Assembly: GCA_937991645.1 (NCBI GenBank)
Contig: CALKPL010000017.1
Coordinates: forward strand, 36,753 to 100,752
Direction: 5' to 3'
DNA length: 64,000 bases
Source of the DNA: UMGS1783 sp900555065
Lineage (GTDB): Bacteria > Bacillota > Clostridia > Oscillospirales > UMGS1783
Shown here: piece by piece, positions 16,040 through 24,437 of the stretch
Position numbering within the stretch: the first letter of the stretch is position 1
Layout of the letters: every line of letters begins with the position of its first letter
Position numbers and translations under genes: made by a program
The notes under the pieces: generated by a model
Databases searched by the model: none
What the model was told of the DNA's origin: nothing
Seen by the model: the letters and a program-made list of their open reading frames with translations, nothing else

Positions 16040-16073
16040 CCAAAGCCAGGTCGGTTACACCGTCTGGCTTTGG
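16040..16073 (+). other. Hairpin downstream of the glycosidase gene
   Basis: CCAAAGCCAG pairs with CTGGCTTTGG across 14 bases, with no T-run. It sits in the 15937-16103 trailer, which otherwise shows nothing. Confidence 0.4.
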
Positions 16074-16103
16074 AGAACAGACATCATGGGAAGTCATCGG
16101 GAG

Positions 16104-16134
16104 AAGGGCCGGCGCTTCAGCGCCGGCCCTTTTA
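16104..16134 (+). terminator. Terminator of the GH36-like gene
   Basis: AAGGGCCGGCGC and GCGCCGGCCCTT form a perfect 12-bp stem with loop TTCA, followed by TTATAG. Confidence 0.85.
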
Positions 16135-16167
16135 TAGCTCTTCCGCGTAAAAAATGGACATTTAATG

Positions 16168-16197
16168 TTTACATGTACGGTATAAATATGATATAAT
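16168..16197 (+). promoter_or_regulatory. Promoter of the flavodiiron gene
   Basis: TTTACA, 18 bases, TATAAT, 44 bases before ATG. Confidence 0.7.
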
Positions 16198-16241
16198 AAA
16201 CTCAGAAAATACGCAGTATAAGCGAGCAGGGAGGAAAGAAG

Positions 16242-17450
16242 ATGTTTCATGTAAAGATGTGTGAAAATGTATGGAATGTAGGCGTGTTGAACCCTGGTAT
16301 GCGCACCTTCGACGTGGTCATGAAAACGGAGTACGGTACAAGCTATAACTCCTATCTTGTGCAGGGGACGGAAAAAACGGCTCTGATAGAGGCCGTACAC
16401 AGGGAGTATCTGGATTACCTGCTTGAAAACCTGCGGGATACGGACGGATTTCACGGCATTGACTGCCTTGTCATGAACCACAACGAGCCGGATCACTCCG
16501 GAGCGATCGCAAAACTTCTGGAGCTGTATCCGAACCTGAAAATATATGCGACGCAGTCTGGTTCCATCTTTTTAAAAAATATCACCAACCGTCCGGATCT
16601 GAACGTTACGGTCGTAAAAGACGGCGATACGCTCGATCTTGGCGGAAAGACGCTCACATTTATCAGCGCGCCGTTTCTGCACTGGCCGGATTCCATGTTC
16701 ACCTACCTGCGGGAGGACCGGATTCTGTTCACCTGCGATTTCCTTGGCGCGCACTACTGTGAGCCGCAGATGTTTGATCATGCAATCCGATACCGCGCGG
16801 CCTATGACGAGGCTTTCCGCGGTTATTACGACGCGATTTTCGGCCCGTTTCCCTCATATGTGCGCAACGGTCTGGACCGGTTTGCCGCGCTTGACGTCGA
16901 TCTCGTGGCGCCGAGCCACGGCCCGATGCTGCAGCGGGGCGGGCTGCTGGAGACCGCCGTCTCGAAATACCGCGCGTGGAGCGCGCCGGCAGACGCTGCC
17001 GCAAAGAAAATCCCCGTTTTCTATTGCAGCGCTTACGGGAACACGCGCCGGATCGCCGAACGTATTGCGGACGGCATTCGCGATGTTCTGCCGGCCGCGT
17101 CGGTCCCCGTCTATGATGTGATCGAGCACGATATGGGCGTGCTGGCCCGGCAGATGAACGAATCCGACGCGTTTCTCGTCGGTTCGCCCACCATCAACCG
17201 CGACGCAGTCCCCCCGCTCCATATCCTGCTGGCGCACGCGGAGGCGATCGGCATGGCCAGGCGCAAAACGGCGGTGTTCGGCTCCTATGGCTGGAGCGGA
17301 GAAGCAGCCGCGAATCTGCGCGGCCGGCTTGCCGCGCTGAAAGCGGATGTGTTTGAACAGGACTTCCGGGTGGTGTTCGTGCCGACCGACGCCGACCTCG
17401 ACGCAGCGCAGGCTTACGGGCAGAAGTTCGCCGTATGGCTGCAAGGCTGA
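16242..17450 (+). CDS. fprA: Flavodiiron protein (FprA type), O2/NO reductase
   Basis: Cytosolic enzyme that reduces oxygen to water, or NO to N2O, in anaerobes. It has 402 residues. The metallo-beta-lactamase-like diiron domain (1-250) keeps all ligands: NHNEPDH near residues 81-87, His in FLHWPD, Asp in CDFLGAH and His in PSHGPML. The flavodoxin domain (about 258-400) has the FMN loop YCSAYGNTRR. There is no rubredoxin or reductase extension, so an external electron donor is needed. It is monocistronic with GGGAGGAAAG as ribosome site. This fits a strict anaerobe meeting traces of oxygen. Confidence 0.95.
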   Translation: MFHVKMCENVWNVGVLNPGMRTFDVVMKTEYGTSYNSYLVQGTEKTALIEAVHREYLDYLLENLRDTDGFHGIDCLVMNHNEPDHSGAIAKLLELYPNLKIYATQSGSIFLKNITNRPDLNVTVVKDGDTLDLGGKTLTFISAPFLHWPDSMFTYLREDRILFTCDFLGAHYCEPQMFDHAIRYRAAYDEAFRGYYDAIFGPFPSYVRNGLDRFAALDVDLVAPSHGPMLQRGGLLETAVSKYRAWSAPADAAAKKIPVFYCSAYGNTRRIAERIADGIRDVLPAASVPVYDVIEHDMGVLARQMNESDAFLVGSPTINRDAVPPLHILLAHAEAIGMARRKTAVFGSYGWSGEAAANLRGRLAALKADVFEQDFRVVFVPTDADLDAAQAYGQKFAVWLQG

Positions 17451-17458
17451 ATACATTG

Positions 17459-17504
17459 AAAAAAACATGGCTGCGGCAGTTGTTTCCCGCAGCCATGTTT
17501 TTTT
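17459..17504. terminator. Terminator after fprA
   Basis: AAAAACATGGCTGCGG and CCGCAGCCATGTTTTTTT with a 10-base loop, A-run before and T-run after. Confidence 0.92.
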
Positions 17505-17595
17505 CAGCCGTATGGCCCGCGGACTGCCGGAAGGAAGGCGGCCGCCATTTTTCGCTATGATTTTCCCTTTGTACGTAAAAATTCATATATCCATG

Positions 17596-17624
17596 TTGTA
17601 TTTTTTAAAGTCGAGTAGTATAAT
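17596..17624 (+). promoter_or_regulatory. Promoter of ilvE
   Basis: TTGTAT, 17 bases, TATAAT. The leader of roughly 50 bases is too short for a T-box. Confidence 0.75.
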
Positions 17625-17677
17625 AGGTACTTAAAGAATTGTTATACTCATAAATAAGATATAAGGAGGCATTCTAT

Positions 17678-18745
17678 ATGCAGGACATCCGCGTTGAACT
17701 GACGAAACACCCCAAGCAGAAGCCGGACCAGAACCATCTGGGTTTTGGCCAATATTTTACAGACCACATGTTTATCATGGACTATACGGAGGGCGTAGGC
17801 TGGCATGATGCGAGAATCGTCCCGTATGCTCCGATCGAGCTGGATCCCGCCGCTATGGTGTTCCACTATGCGCAGGAAGTATTTGAGGGCATGAAGGCGT
17901 ACCTTGCGCCGGATCGCAGGATTCTTCTGTTCCGTCCGGAAAAGAACATGGAACGCCTCAACAACTCCAACGAGCGCGTCTGTATTCCCAAGATTGATCC
18001 GGATTTCTGTATCCACGCGCTGGAAGAACTTCTGAAGATCGACCGGGACTGGATCCCCAGCGCGCCCGATACCTCGCTGTATATCCGTCCGTTTATCTTT
18101 GCGACCGATCCGTACGTGGGCGTGCGCGTCGGAAATCAGTACAAGTTCATCATCATCCTTTCGCCTGTGGGCGCATATTATCCCGAAGGCCTCAACCCTG
18201 TCAAGATTTATGTGGAACCGACCTATGTCCGCGCCGTGCGCGGCGGGCTCGGCCAGGCCAAGACAGGCGCGAACTACGCCGCATCCCTGAAGGCGCAGCA
18301 GGAGGCCAAGCAGGTTCACTATACACAGGTGCTGTGGCTGGACGGCGTGGAACGCAAATACATCGAGGAAGTCGGGACCATGAACGTCTTTTTCAAGATC
18401 GGGGACACGATCGTCACACCGGTCCTGCAGGGCAGTATTCTGCCCGGTATTACCAGGCGCTCAGTCATTGAACTGCTCAACTCATGGAATGTCCCGGTAG
18501 AGGAGCGGCTGATCTCTGTCGAGGAGCTGTTTGCCGCCCATGAAAAAGGCGAGCTCAAAGAGGCGTTCGGAAGCGGTACGGCCGCGGTCATTTCGCCGAT
18601 CGGCGAGCTGCGCTGGGGCGACAGATGCGCCGTGATCAACAACGGCGAAATCGGCGCGATGTCGCAGAAGCTCTACGACGAACTGACCGGCATCCAGTGG
18701 GGCCGCCGGCCCGATCCGTTCGGTTGGACGCACGAGGTAAAATAG
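17678..18745 (+). CDS. ilvE: Branched-chain amino acid aminotransferase IlvE
   Basis: PLP fold-type IV transaminase, 355 residues, for the last step of leucine, isoleucine and valine synthesis (or the first step of breakdown). Visible parts are AMVFHYAQEVFEGMKAY, the PLP lysine in AKTGANYAASL, EEVGTMNVFF and GSGTAAVISPIG. It is the longer subgroup found in Firmicutes and animals. An AAGGAGG ribosome site lies before ATG. The next gene starts 39 bases later with no terminator between, so some read-through into the LCP gene is likely. Confidence 0.96.
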   Translation: MQDIRVELTKHPKQKPDQNHLGFGQYFTDHMFIMDYTEGVGWHDARIVPYAPIELDPAAMVFHYAQEVFEGMKAYLAPDRRILLFRPEKNMERLNNSNERVCIPKIDPDFCIHALEELLKIDRDWIPSAPDTSLYIRPFIFATDPYVGVRVGNQYKFIIILSPVGAYYPEGLNPVKIYVEPTYVRAVRGGLGQAKTGANYAASLKAQQEAKQVHYTQVLWLDGVERKYIEEVGTMNVFFKIGDTIVTPVLQGSILPGITRRSVIELLNSWNVPVEERLISVEELFAAHEKGELKEAFGSGTAAVISPIGELRWGDRCAVINNGEIGAMSQKLYDELTGIQWGRRPDPFGWTHEVK

Positions 18746-18783
18746 GCCTTAGCGGAGCCGCTTCGGGTTAATGAAAGGGAAAT

Positions 18784-19875
18784 ATGAGCAGACAGGAATA
18801 TGTAAAAAAGAAAAAGTCGGCTGCAAAAAGGCCTGTGCAGGCGTCCGCGCGCAAACCGGTAAAACGGAAGAAAAAGAAGAGCGCGGCGCGTACGGTCCTG
18901 CTTGCGCTCGGCAGCTTTTTGGTCGTTGTGGTCGCCGGCGGCGTAATTCTCTTTTTCGTCTATTTCGGCGGACTCAATACAAAGCCGCTGGAAGGGGATG
19001 ACGAGCAGCTCGGCATCCCGTCCAACTTCAGCAGTCTGGTCGGTCCGACCGAGGTGAAAAACATCGCTCTGTTCGGGCTGGACGGCAAGTCGGACCAGAC
19101 GCGCTCGGACTGTATCGTGATCGTAAGCATCGACCCAAAACTGAAAAAGGTCAAGATGGTCTCCGTTATGCGGGACAGCTATGTGGACATCAACGGCAGT
19201 ATGGACAAGATTGGGCACGCCTATGCATACGGCGGCCCGGAGCTTGCAGTGCGCACGCTCAACCAGAACTTCAACCTCGACATCCGCGACTATGTGACGG
19301 TCAACTTCGAATCCATGGCCGATGTGATTGACGCGGTGGGCGGCGTTACGCTGGAGATTACGCAGGCTGAGATGAACTCGGCCAACCGCAATATTGAAGA
19401 GATCAGCAACGACCCCGATTATCTGATTAACTATGGCACGGTGCATATGAGCGGCGCGCAGGCGGTCGGCTATGCGCGTATCCGCAACCTCGACGGTGAC
19501 CAGGAACGGACCGCCCGGCAGCGCAAGGTGCTGACCGCATTGATTGAAGAGGCCATGCAGATGGAAACGCGCGCGCTTCCAGGGCTTGCCCAAAAGGTCA
19601 TTCCCATGGTAACGGCCACCTCAATGGATTATTTGGATATCGCATCGTATCTGACGCTGCTTTCGTCCGATCTGACCGTTGAACAGGCGGTTATCCCGCA
19701 AACGTATTCGGATCAGAGCATCGGCGGCGTATACTATTGCGTATATGATCTGGACGAGGCGTCTGAGATCATCCATGATTTCTTTTATCGGGATATCCAT
19801 CCCGACAAGCGGGACGAGTTAAACAACTCGGCCAGCGCAAGCTCCGGTACAGATCTGGCAGAAGCCGCAGCTTAG
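18784..19875 (+). CDS. LytR-CpsA-Psr (LCP) family wall polymer ligase
   Basis: Membrane-anchored phosphotransferase that attaches teichoic acid-like or capsular polymers to peptidoglycan. It has 363 residues. A long, very basic cytosolic tail (1-35, KKKKSAAKRPVQ, KRKKKKSAAR) precedes one membrane helix (about 36-60). The LCP domain (about 90-280) shows QTRSDCIVIVSID, MRDSYVDI and the polyprenyl-phosphate-binding arginines in ARIRNLDGDQERTARQRKVL. The C-terminal end is Ser/Ala-rich. AAAGGGA lies 5 bases before ATG. Confidence 0.93.
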   Translation: MSRQEYVKKKKSAAKRPVQASARKPVKRKKKKSAARTVLLALGSFLVVVVAGGVILFFVYFGGLNTKPLEGDDEQLGIPSNFSSLVGPTEVKNIALFGLDGKSDQTRSDCIVIVSIDPKLKKVKMVSVMRDSYVDINGSMDKIGHAYAYGGPELAVRTLNQNFNLDIRDYVTVNFESMADVIDAVGGVTLEITQAEMNSANRNIEEISNDPDYLINYGTVHMSGAQAVGYARIRNLDGDQERTARQRKVLTALIEEAMQMETRALPGLAQKVIPMVTATSMDYLDIASYLTLLSSDLTVEQAVIPQTYSDQSIGGVYYCVYDLDEASEIIHDFFYRDIHPDKRDELNNSASASSGTDLAEAAA

Positions 19876-19883
19876 AAGACTGT

Positions 19884-19913
19884 GATAGGGTTTTGAGAAA
19901 TCAAAACCCTATC
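19884..19913 (+). other. GAAA-tetraloop hairpin between the LCP gene and yjbQ
   Basis: A perfect 13-bp stem (GATAGGGTTTTGA and its complement) closed by a GAAA tetraloop, without a T-run. It sits 9 bases after one gene and just before the AGGAGG of the next. It is more likely an mRNA stability or processing element than a terminator. Confidence 0.6.
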
Positions 19914-19931
19914 CTGCTAGGAGGACGAATT

Positions 19932-20348
19932 GTGAAAAGTTACAGAAAAGAACTGCATATCAATCTTCCCCGGCGCAGGGGCGTTGTCAATATTACTCCG
20001 CAGGTTCAGCAGGCAGTGGATGAGAGCGGCGTGCGGGAGGGGCTTGTACTCGTCAATCCCATGCACATTACCGCAAGCGTGTTCATCAACGACAACGAGA
20101 GCGGACTCCACCATGACTTTGAAGTATGGCTGGAAAAGCTCGCGCCGGAAAAGCCGTACAGCCAGTACCGGCACAACGGTTACGAGGACAATGCCGACGC
20201 GCATCTCAAACGTACGGTGATGGGCCGGGAATCAGTGGTCGCCGTCACGGACGGACGGCTGGATTTCGGAACCTGGGAGCAGATCTTTTATTTCGAATTC
20301 GACGGCATGCGCGACAAGCGGATCCTGATCAAAGTGATCGGAGAATAG
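19932..20348 (+). CDS. YjbQ/UPF0047 family protein
   Basis: 138 residues. The family has a small beta-barrel fold and reported weak thiamine-phosphate synthase activity; its true role is unclear. Signatures are NITPQVQQAVDESGVREG, NPMHITASVFINDNESGLHHD and the end GTWEQIFYFEFDG followed by KRILIKVIGE. GTG at 19932 is the start: AGGAGG (19919-19924) lies 7 bases upstream, whereas in-frame codons further upstream would place the start inside the hairpin. Confidence 0.88.
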   Translation: MKSYRKELHINLPRRRGVVNITPQVQQAVDESGVREGLVLVNPMHITASVFINDNESGLHHDFEVWLEKLAPEKPYSQYRHNGYEDNADAHLKRTVMGRESVVAVTDGRLDFGTWEQIFYFEFDGMRDKRILIKVIGE

Positions 20349-20425
20349 AGCTTGTTGAAGCCCTGTTCGCCGTTAGCGTCCGGCAGCGAATGGGATAACG
20401 TTTGGATTACAGGGGTTTGAAAAGA

Positions 20426-21127
20426 ATGGCGTACATACTGTTTGATAAGGTTTGTAAATTTTATAAAATGGGCGAGGTCACGATTACCGCGGTCGACCAC
20501 GCCGATTTCGCCATAGAAAAGGGTGAATTCTGCGTGATCGTCGGTTCGAGCGGCGCGGGCAAGACGACTATACTCAACATGCTTGGCGGCATGGATACCT
20601 GCGACGAGGGAACCATCCAGCTTGACGGACACGTGATCAGCGGTTATAACAGGCGGCAGCTTACGGAGTACAGGCGCCATGACGTCGGTTTCGTTTTCCA
20701 GTTTTACAATCTTGTACAGAACCTCACGGCGCTGGAAAACGTCGAACTGGCCAGCGAAATATGCCGCGATCCTCTTCCGGCAGAAGAGGTGCTGGCGCAG
20801 GTCGGGCTTGCCGACCGTATGCAGAATTTCCCTGCCCAGCTTTCCGGCGGCGAGCAGCAACGGGTCGCGATTGCGCGCGCAATCGCGAAAAACCCGAAAA
20901 TTTTGCTGTGCGACGAACCGACCGGCGCGCTGGACTATGTGACGGGCAAGTCCATCCTGTCCCTGCTCCAGAACACCTGCCGCAACACTGGTAAAACCGT
21001 CATTGTCATTACGCATAACCAGGCCCTGACCGCTATGGCCGACCGCGTTATCCGCGTTAAAAGCGGCAAGATTATTTCCAATATTGTAAACGACGCACCG
21101 GTGCCGGTAGAGCAGATCGAGTGGTAA
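20426..21127 (+). CDS. ABC transporter ATP-binding protein (MacB/LolD type)
   Basis: ATPase subunit of a type VII ABC exporter or mechanotransmitter, 233 residues. It has Walker A GSSGAGKTT (near 40), Q-loop FQFYNLVQNLTALENV, signature LSGGEQQRVAIARA (near 140), Walker B ILLCDEPTGALD and the H-loop in VITHN. ATG 20426 follows AGGGG at 20411-20415. The partner permease starts 29 bases after its stop. Confidence 0.95.
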   Translation: MAYILFDKVCKFYKMGEVTITAVDHADFAIEKGEFCVIVGSSGAGKTTILNMLGGMDTCDEGTIQLDGHVISGYNRRQLTEYRRHDVGFVFQFYNLVQNLTALENVELASEICRDPLPAEEVLAQVGLADRMQNFPAQLSGGEQQRVAIARAIAKNPKILLCDEPTGALDYVTGKSILSLLQNTCRNTGKTVIVITHNQALTAMADRVIRVKSGKIISNIVNDAPVPVEQIEW

Positions 21128-21156
21128 CGCGCGGCTAGGGAACGGGAGGGAATGGA

Positions 21157-24100
21157 ATGCGGCGGCATCGCAGAACCTATAGAAAATTAGTGCTGCGCGG
21201 GTTTCGGCAGGGGATCAGCCGGTTTCTGGCCATATTCGCCATTGTCGCGCTGGGCGTCGGTTTCTTTGTGGGAATCATCGCAACGGCGCCCGATATGCGC
21301 CTGTCCAGCGACCGGTATTATGACGATACGTATATGATGGACGTGCGCGTCATGAGCACGCTTGGCCTGACGGAGGCCGACGTGGAGGCCGTACAAAATC
21401 TGGAGGGAATAGACCGGGTCATGCCCGCTTACAGTGCGGACGTATTACTGCTGACCGCGCAGGACGACGCGGCGGTGACCCGGGTGCACAGCCTGCCCGC
21501 CGCGGAGGAGGAATCACTCAACCGTGTCGAGCTGACTTCCGGTCGGATGCCGGAAAATCCGGGTGAGTGCGTGATTGAGACGGGCGGATATCTGTTCAGT
21601 CTGCCCATTGAAATCGGCGACACGCTTCAGCTTTCGCCGGACAACGAGGATTTAACCGATACACTCGCAGTCGATTCTTTTACGGTTGTGGGTACGGTCA
21701 AGAGCGCCTATTATTTTTCAGTGGAGCGGGAGCACACTACGTTAGGCAACGGTTCGATCGAGTTGATTCTGTATACGCAGCAGCAAAGTTTCGCCTATGA
21801 GGTGTTTACGGATATTTTCGCCATGGTTTCCGGTGCGGAAGCGCTGAACTGTTTTTCAGAGGATTACCGGAACCTGGTAGCCGACACGTCCGCCCGGCTG
21901 GAGACGCTTGCCGACGCGCGCGAGCGCGCGCGCCGAGACGAACTGGTCGCGGACGCGCAGGCTGAACTGGACGACGCCTGGTCCGAATATCTTGCCGAAC
22001 GCGAGGATGCTGAAAAGGAGTTGGCCGACGCCGAGCAGGAGCTCGCCCGCGCCCGTGCCGAGCTGGAAACGCAGCGCGCAAGGCTTGCCGACGGGCGGTC
22101 GCAGTATGAGTCGGGGCTGGAAGAGTACCAGGCCGGGCTCGAAGCCTTTGAAACAGAGATCGCGCAGCAGCGTGAAGCGTTGGAAGCAGGACGTGCAGAG
22201 CTTGCGCTGAAGCGGGAAGAGCTCACCGCCATGCAGGAACAGCTCGATGCGAACAAGGCGCAGATCGACGCGCTGCGCCCATTTGTGGATCAGGACCCGC
22301 AGATCGCGGAGCAGGTTGCGGAGTATGATGCAAACGTAGCCGTCGTTTCCCAGGGCTTTGCAATGCTGGAGGCCAGGGAAGCGGAACTGGAAGCAGGCGC
22401 GCAGACGCTGGAAGAGACGGCGGCGCAGACGCAGTCCGAGCTTGACGCTGCGAAAGCGGCGCTTGACGAGACGCTGCGCACGCTGGACAGCGGCGCCGCC
22501 GCGCTTGCCGCCGCGCAGGAAGAGCTTGCGGCTGGCGAAACGGAGTACGAACAGGCCAGACAGGAAGCGGAGCAGACGTTTGCGGAAGCGGAGCAGGAGC
22601 TGGAGCAAGCGCAGCAGGAGATAGCGGACATTCCCGAGGCGGAATGGTACCTCTTTGACCGCAGCGACAACCTGGGGTTCGAGAGCTTCCGCAAAAACGC
22701 CGATAACCTGGAGGCGATCGCAAAGATATTCCCGCTGTTTTTCTTCCTGATCGCAGCGCTTGTCTCGCTGACGACCATGACGCGGCTTGTAGAGGAAGAG
22801 CGCGGCCTGATCGGCACGCTCAAAGCGCTCGGTTATAATAACGGCGCGATCGCTGCAAAATACCTGATTTATGCGGGCGTGGCGAGCGTATCCGGCAGCG
22901 TGCTCGGTTTCAGTCTCGGCTTTAAGGTGTTCCCGACCATCCTGTGGAACGCCTATGAAATGATGTATACGCTTCCGCCGCTGCTCACGCCTTTCCATTG
23001 GGGGTATGCGGTTCTTTCGTCGGCCGCAGCGGTTCTGCTGTGCCTGTTCGCCACCTATTCCGCCTGCCGGCATTCGCTGGGCCTGTCCCCGGCGGGACTG
23101 TTGCAGCCGCGTGCGCCAAAGGCCGGCAAACGCGTATTTCTGGAGCGGATTACGCCGCTGTGGAAGCGCCTGAAATTTACGCATAAAGTGACGGTGCGCA
23201 ACCTGCTGCGGTATAAGAAACGCTTTTTCATGACGGTCATCGGCATAGCCGGCTGCACGGCGCTGTTGGTCGCGGGTTTCGGCCTGCGCGACAGCATCAG
23301 CGATATCGTAGACAAGCAGTTCAACGAAATATATCAGTACAACATGATCGTCAGCCTCAGAAACAGCAGTCCCATGCAGAAAGGAACTGCGCTGCGCGCA
23401 TTGCTGGATGATCCGCAGTATATCTCCAGGTATACCCTGGCAAGCCAGGAGTCTGCGACGGTATCTGCCGGCGGCAAGTCGCAGGATATAACGCTGTGCG
23501 TGCCGGAGGATACGCAGGCATTGCCCGAGTTTGTGACATTGCGGGACCGCCGTACCCACGAGCCGGTATCTTTTGATACGGACAGCGCCGTTGTCACGGA
23601 AAAACTGGCGGAACAGCTCGGGATCCAGGTTGGCGACCAGATACAGATTGACTTGGGCGACGGCCTGACGGCGGATGTAACGGTAACCGGGGTGACGGAA
23701 AATTATCTGTCCGGCTACGTGTATCTCGCGCGTGAGGTCTACGAAGACGTCTTTGGGCAGGATTTAACTTTCCATACTCTGTACGGAGTGGTGCCGGATG
23801 CGGACGCGCAGCGCCGCGACGAGATTTCGGCGCGGATTCTCAGGCAGGAGGACGTGAACGGCGTATCTTTCACAAACTCCATTGGGGAAAATTTTCAGGA
23901 TATGCTCAGTAAAATTGACTATATCGTCATTGTCCTGATCGTTAGCGCGGGCACGCTGGCCTTTATAGTCCTCTACAACCTAACCAATATCAATATCGCG
24001 GAGCGCGAGCGCGAGCTTGCGACCATTAAGGTGCTCGGCTTCTACGACGGGGAAGTTTCCGCTTATATCTACCGCGAAACCGTTCTGCTCAGCGTCATCG

Positions 24101-24315
24101 GGATGGCGCTTGGCCTTGCCCTGGGCGTTGTTCTGCATACGTTTGTCGTGCGCACAGCGGAGATTGACGCGGTTATGTTCGGCCGCAGCATCTATCCCCT
24201 CAGCTTTGTATATGCCGGACTGCTGACTTTGGCGTTTACGGCGATCGTCAGCCTGTTTATGCATAAAAAACTCAAAAAGATCGACATGGTGCAGAGTCTG
24301 AAATCCAATGAATAG
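21157..24315 (+). CDS. FtsX-like ABC permease with long coiled coil
   Basis: 1052 residues. After an N-terminal membrane helix (about 18-40) comes an extracytoplasmic domain (45-240). Residues 244-490 are an Ala/Glu/Gln/Arg-rich heptad region predicted to form a long coiled coil, ending before a first FtsX block (about 520-640, three helices). A second extracytoplasmic domain and a second FtsX block (about 920-1045) follow. The layout matches large clostridial and streptococcal permeases of the MacB-like superfamily, which export peptides or transmit force rather than import. The GGGAGGG ribosome site is 6 bases before ATG. Confidence 0.9.
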   Translation: MRRHRRTYRKLVLRGFRQGISRFLAIFAIVALGVGFFVGIIATAPDMRLSSDRYYDDTYMMDVRVMSTLGLTEADVEAVQNLEGIDRVMPAYSADVLLLTAQDDAAVTRVHSLPAAEEESLNRVELTSGRMPENPGECVIETGGYLFSLPIEIGDTLQLSPDNEDLTDTLAVDSFTVVGTVKSAYYFSVEREHTTLGNGSIELILYTQQQSFAYEVFTDIFAMVSGAEALNCFSEDYRNLVADTSARLETLADARERARRDELVADAQAELDDAWSEYLAEREDAEKELADAEQELARARAELETQRARLADGRSQYESGLEEYQAGLEAFETEIAQQREALEAGRAELALKREELTAMQEQLDANKAQIDALRPFVDQDPQIAEQVAEYDANVAVVSQGFAMLEAREAELEAGAQTLEETAAQTQSELDAAKAALDETLRTLDSGAAALAAAQEELAAGETEYEQARQEAEQTFAEAEQELEQAQQEIADIPEAEWYLFDRSDNLGFESFRKNADNLEAIAKIFPLFFFLIAALVSLTTMTRLVEEERGLIGTLKALGYNNGAIAAKYLIYAGVASVSGSVLGFSLGFKVFPTILWNAYEMMYTLPPLLTPFHWGYAVLSSAAAVLLCLFATYSACRHSLGLSPAGLLQPRAPKAGKRVFLERITPLWKRLKFTHKVTVRNLLRYKKRFFMTVIGIAGCTALLVAGFGLRDSISDIVDKQFNEIYQYNMIVSLRNSSPMQKGTALRALLDDPQYISRYTLASQESATVSAGGKSQDITLCVPEDTQALPEFVTLRDRRTHEPVSFDTDSAVVTEKLAEQLGIQVGDQIQIDLGDGLTADVTVTGVTENYLSGYVYLAREVYEDVFGQDLTFHTLYGVVPDADAQRRDEISARILRQEDVNGVSFTNSIGENFQDMLSKIDYIVIVLIVSAGTLAFIVLYNLTNINIAERERELATIKVLGFYDGEVSAYIYRETVLLSVIGMALGLALGVVLHTFVVRTAEIDAVMFGRSIYPLSFVYAGLLTLAFTAIVSLFMHKKLKKIDMVQSLKSNE

Positions 24316-24390
24316 AGGCAGGCCTCTGACAGGGAAGATTAGATACGCGCCTGCACAGAGCTGTACGGCGCGGAGCATGCGTATAAAAGG

Positions 24391-24427
24391 AAAACGACAA
24401 GCCGTCGTTGATGGCTTGTCGTTTTTT
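24391..24427. terminator. Bidirectional terminator between the permease and nadE
   Basis: AAAACGACAAGCC and GGCTTGTCGTTTTTT around a 9-base loop. It serves two convergent genes. Confidence 0.9.
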
Positions 24428-24437
24428 ATGAATGATA

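Noticed and set aside
17596..17677. T-box or attenuator before ilvE
   Set aside because: The leader is only about 50 bases with no stem set or T-box sequence.
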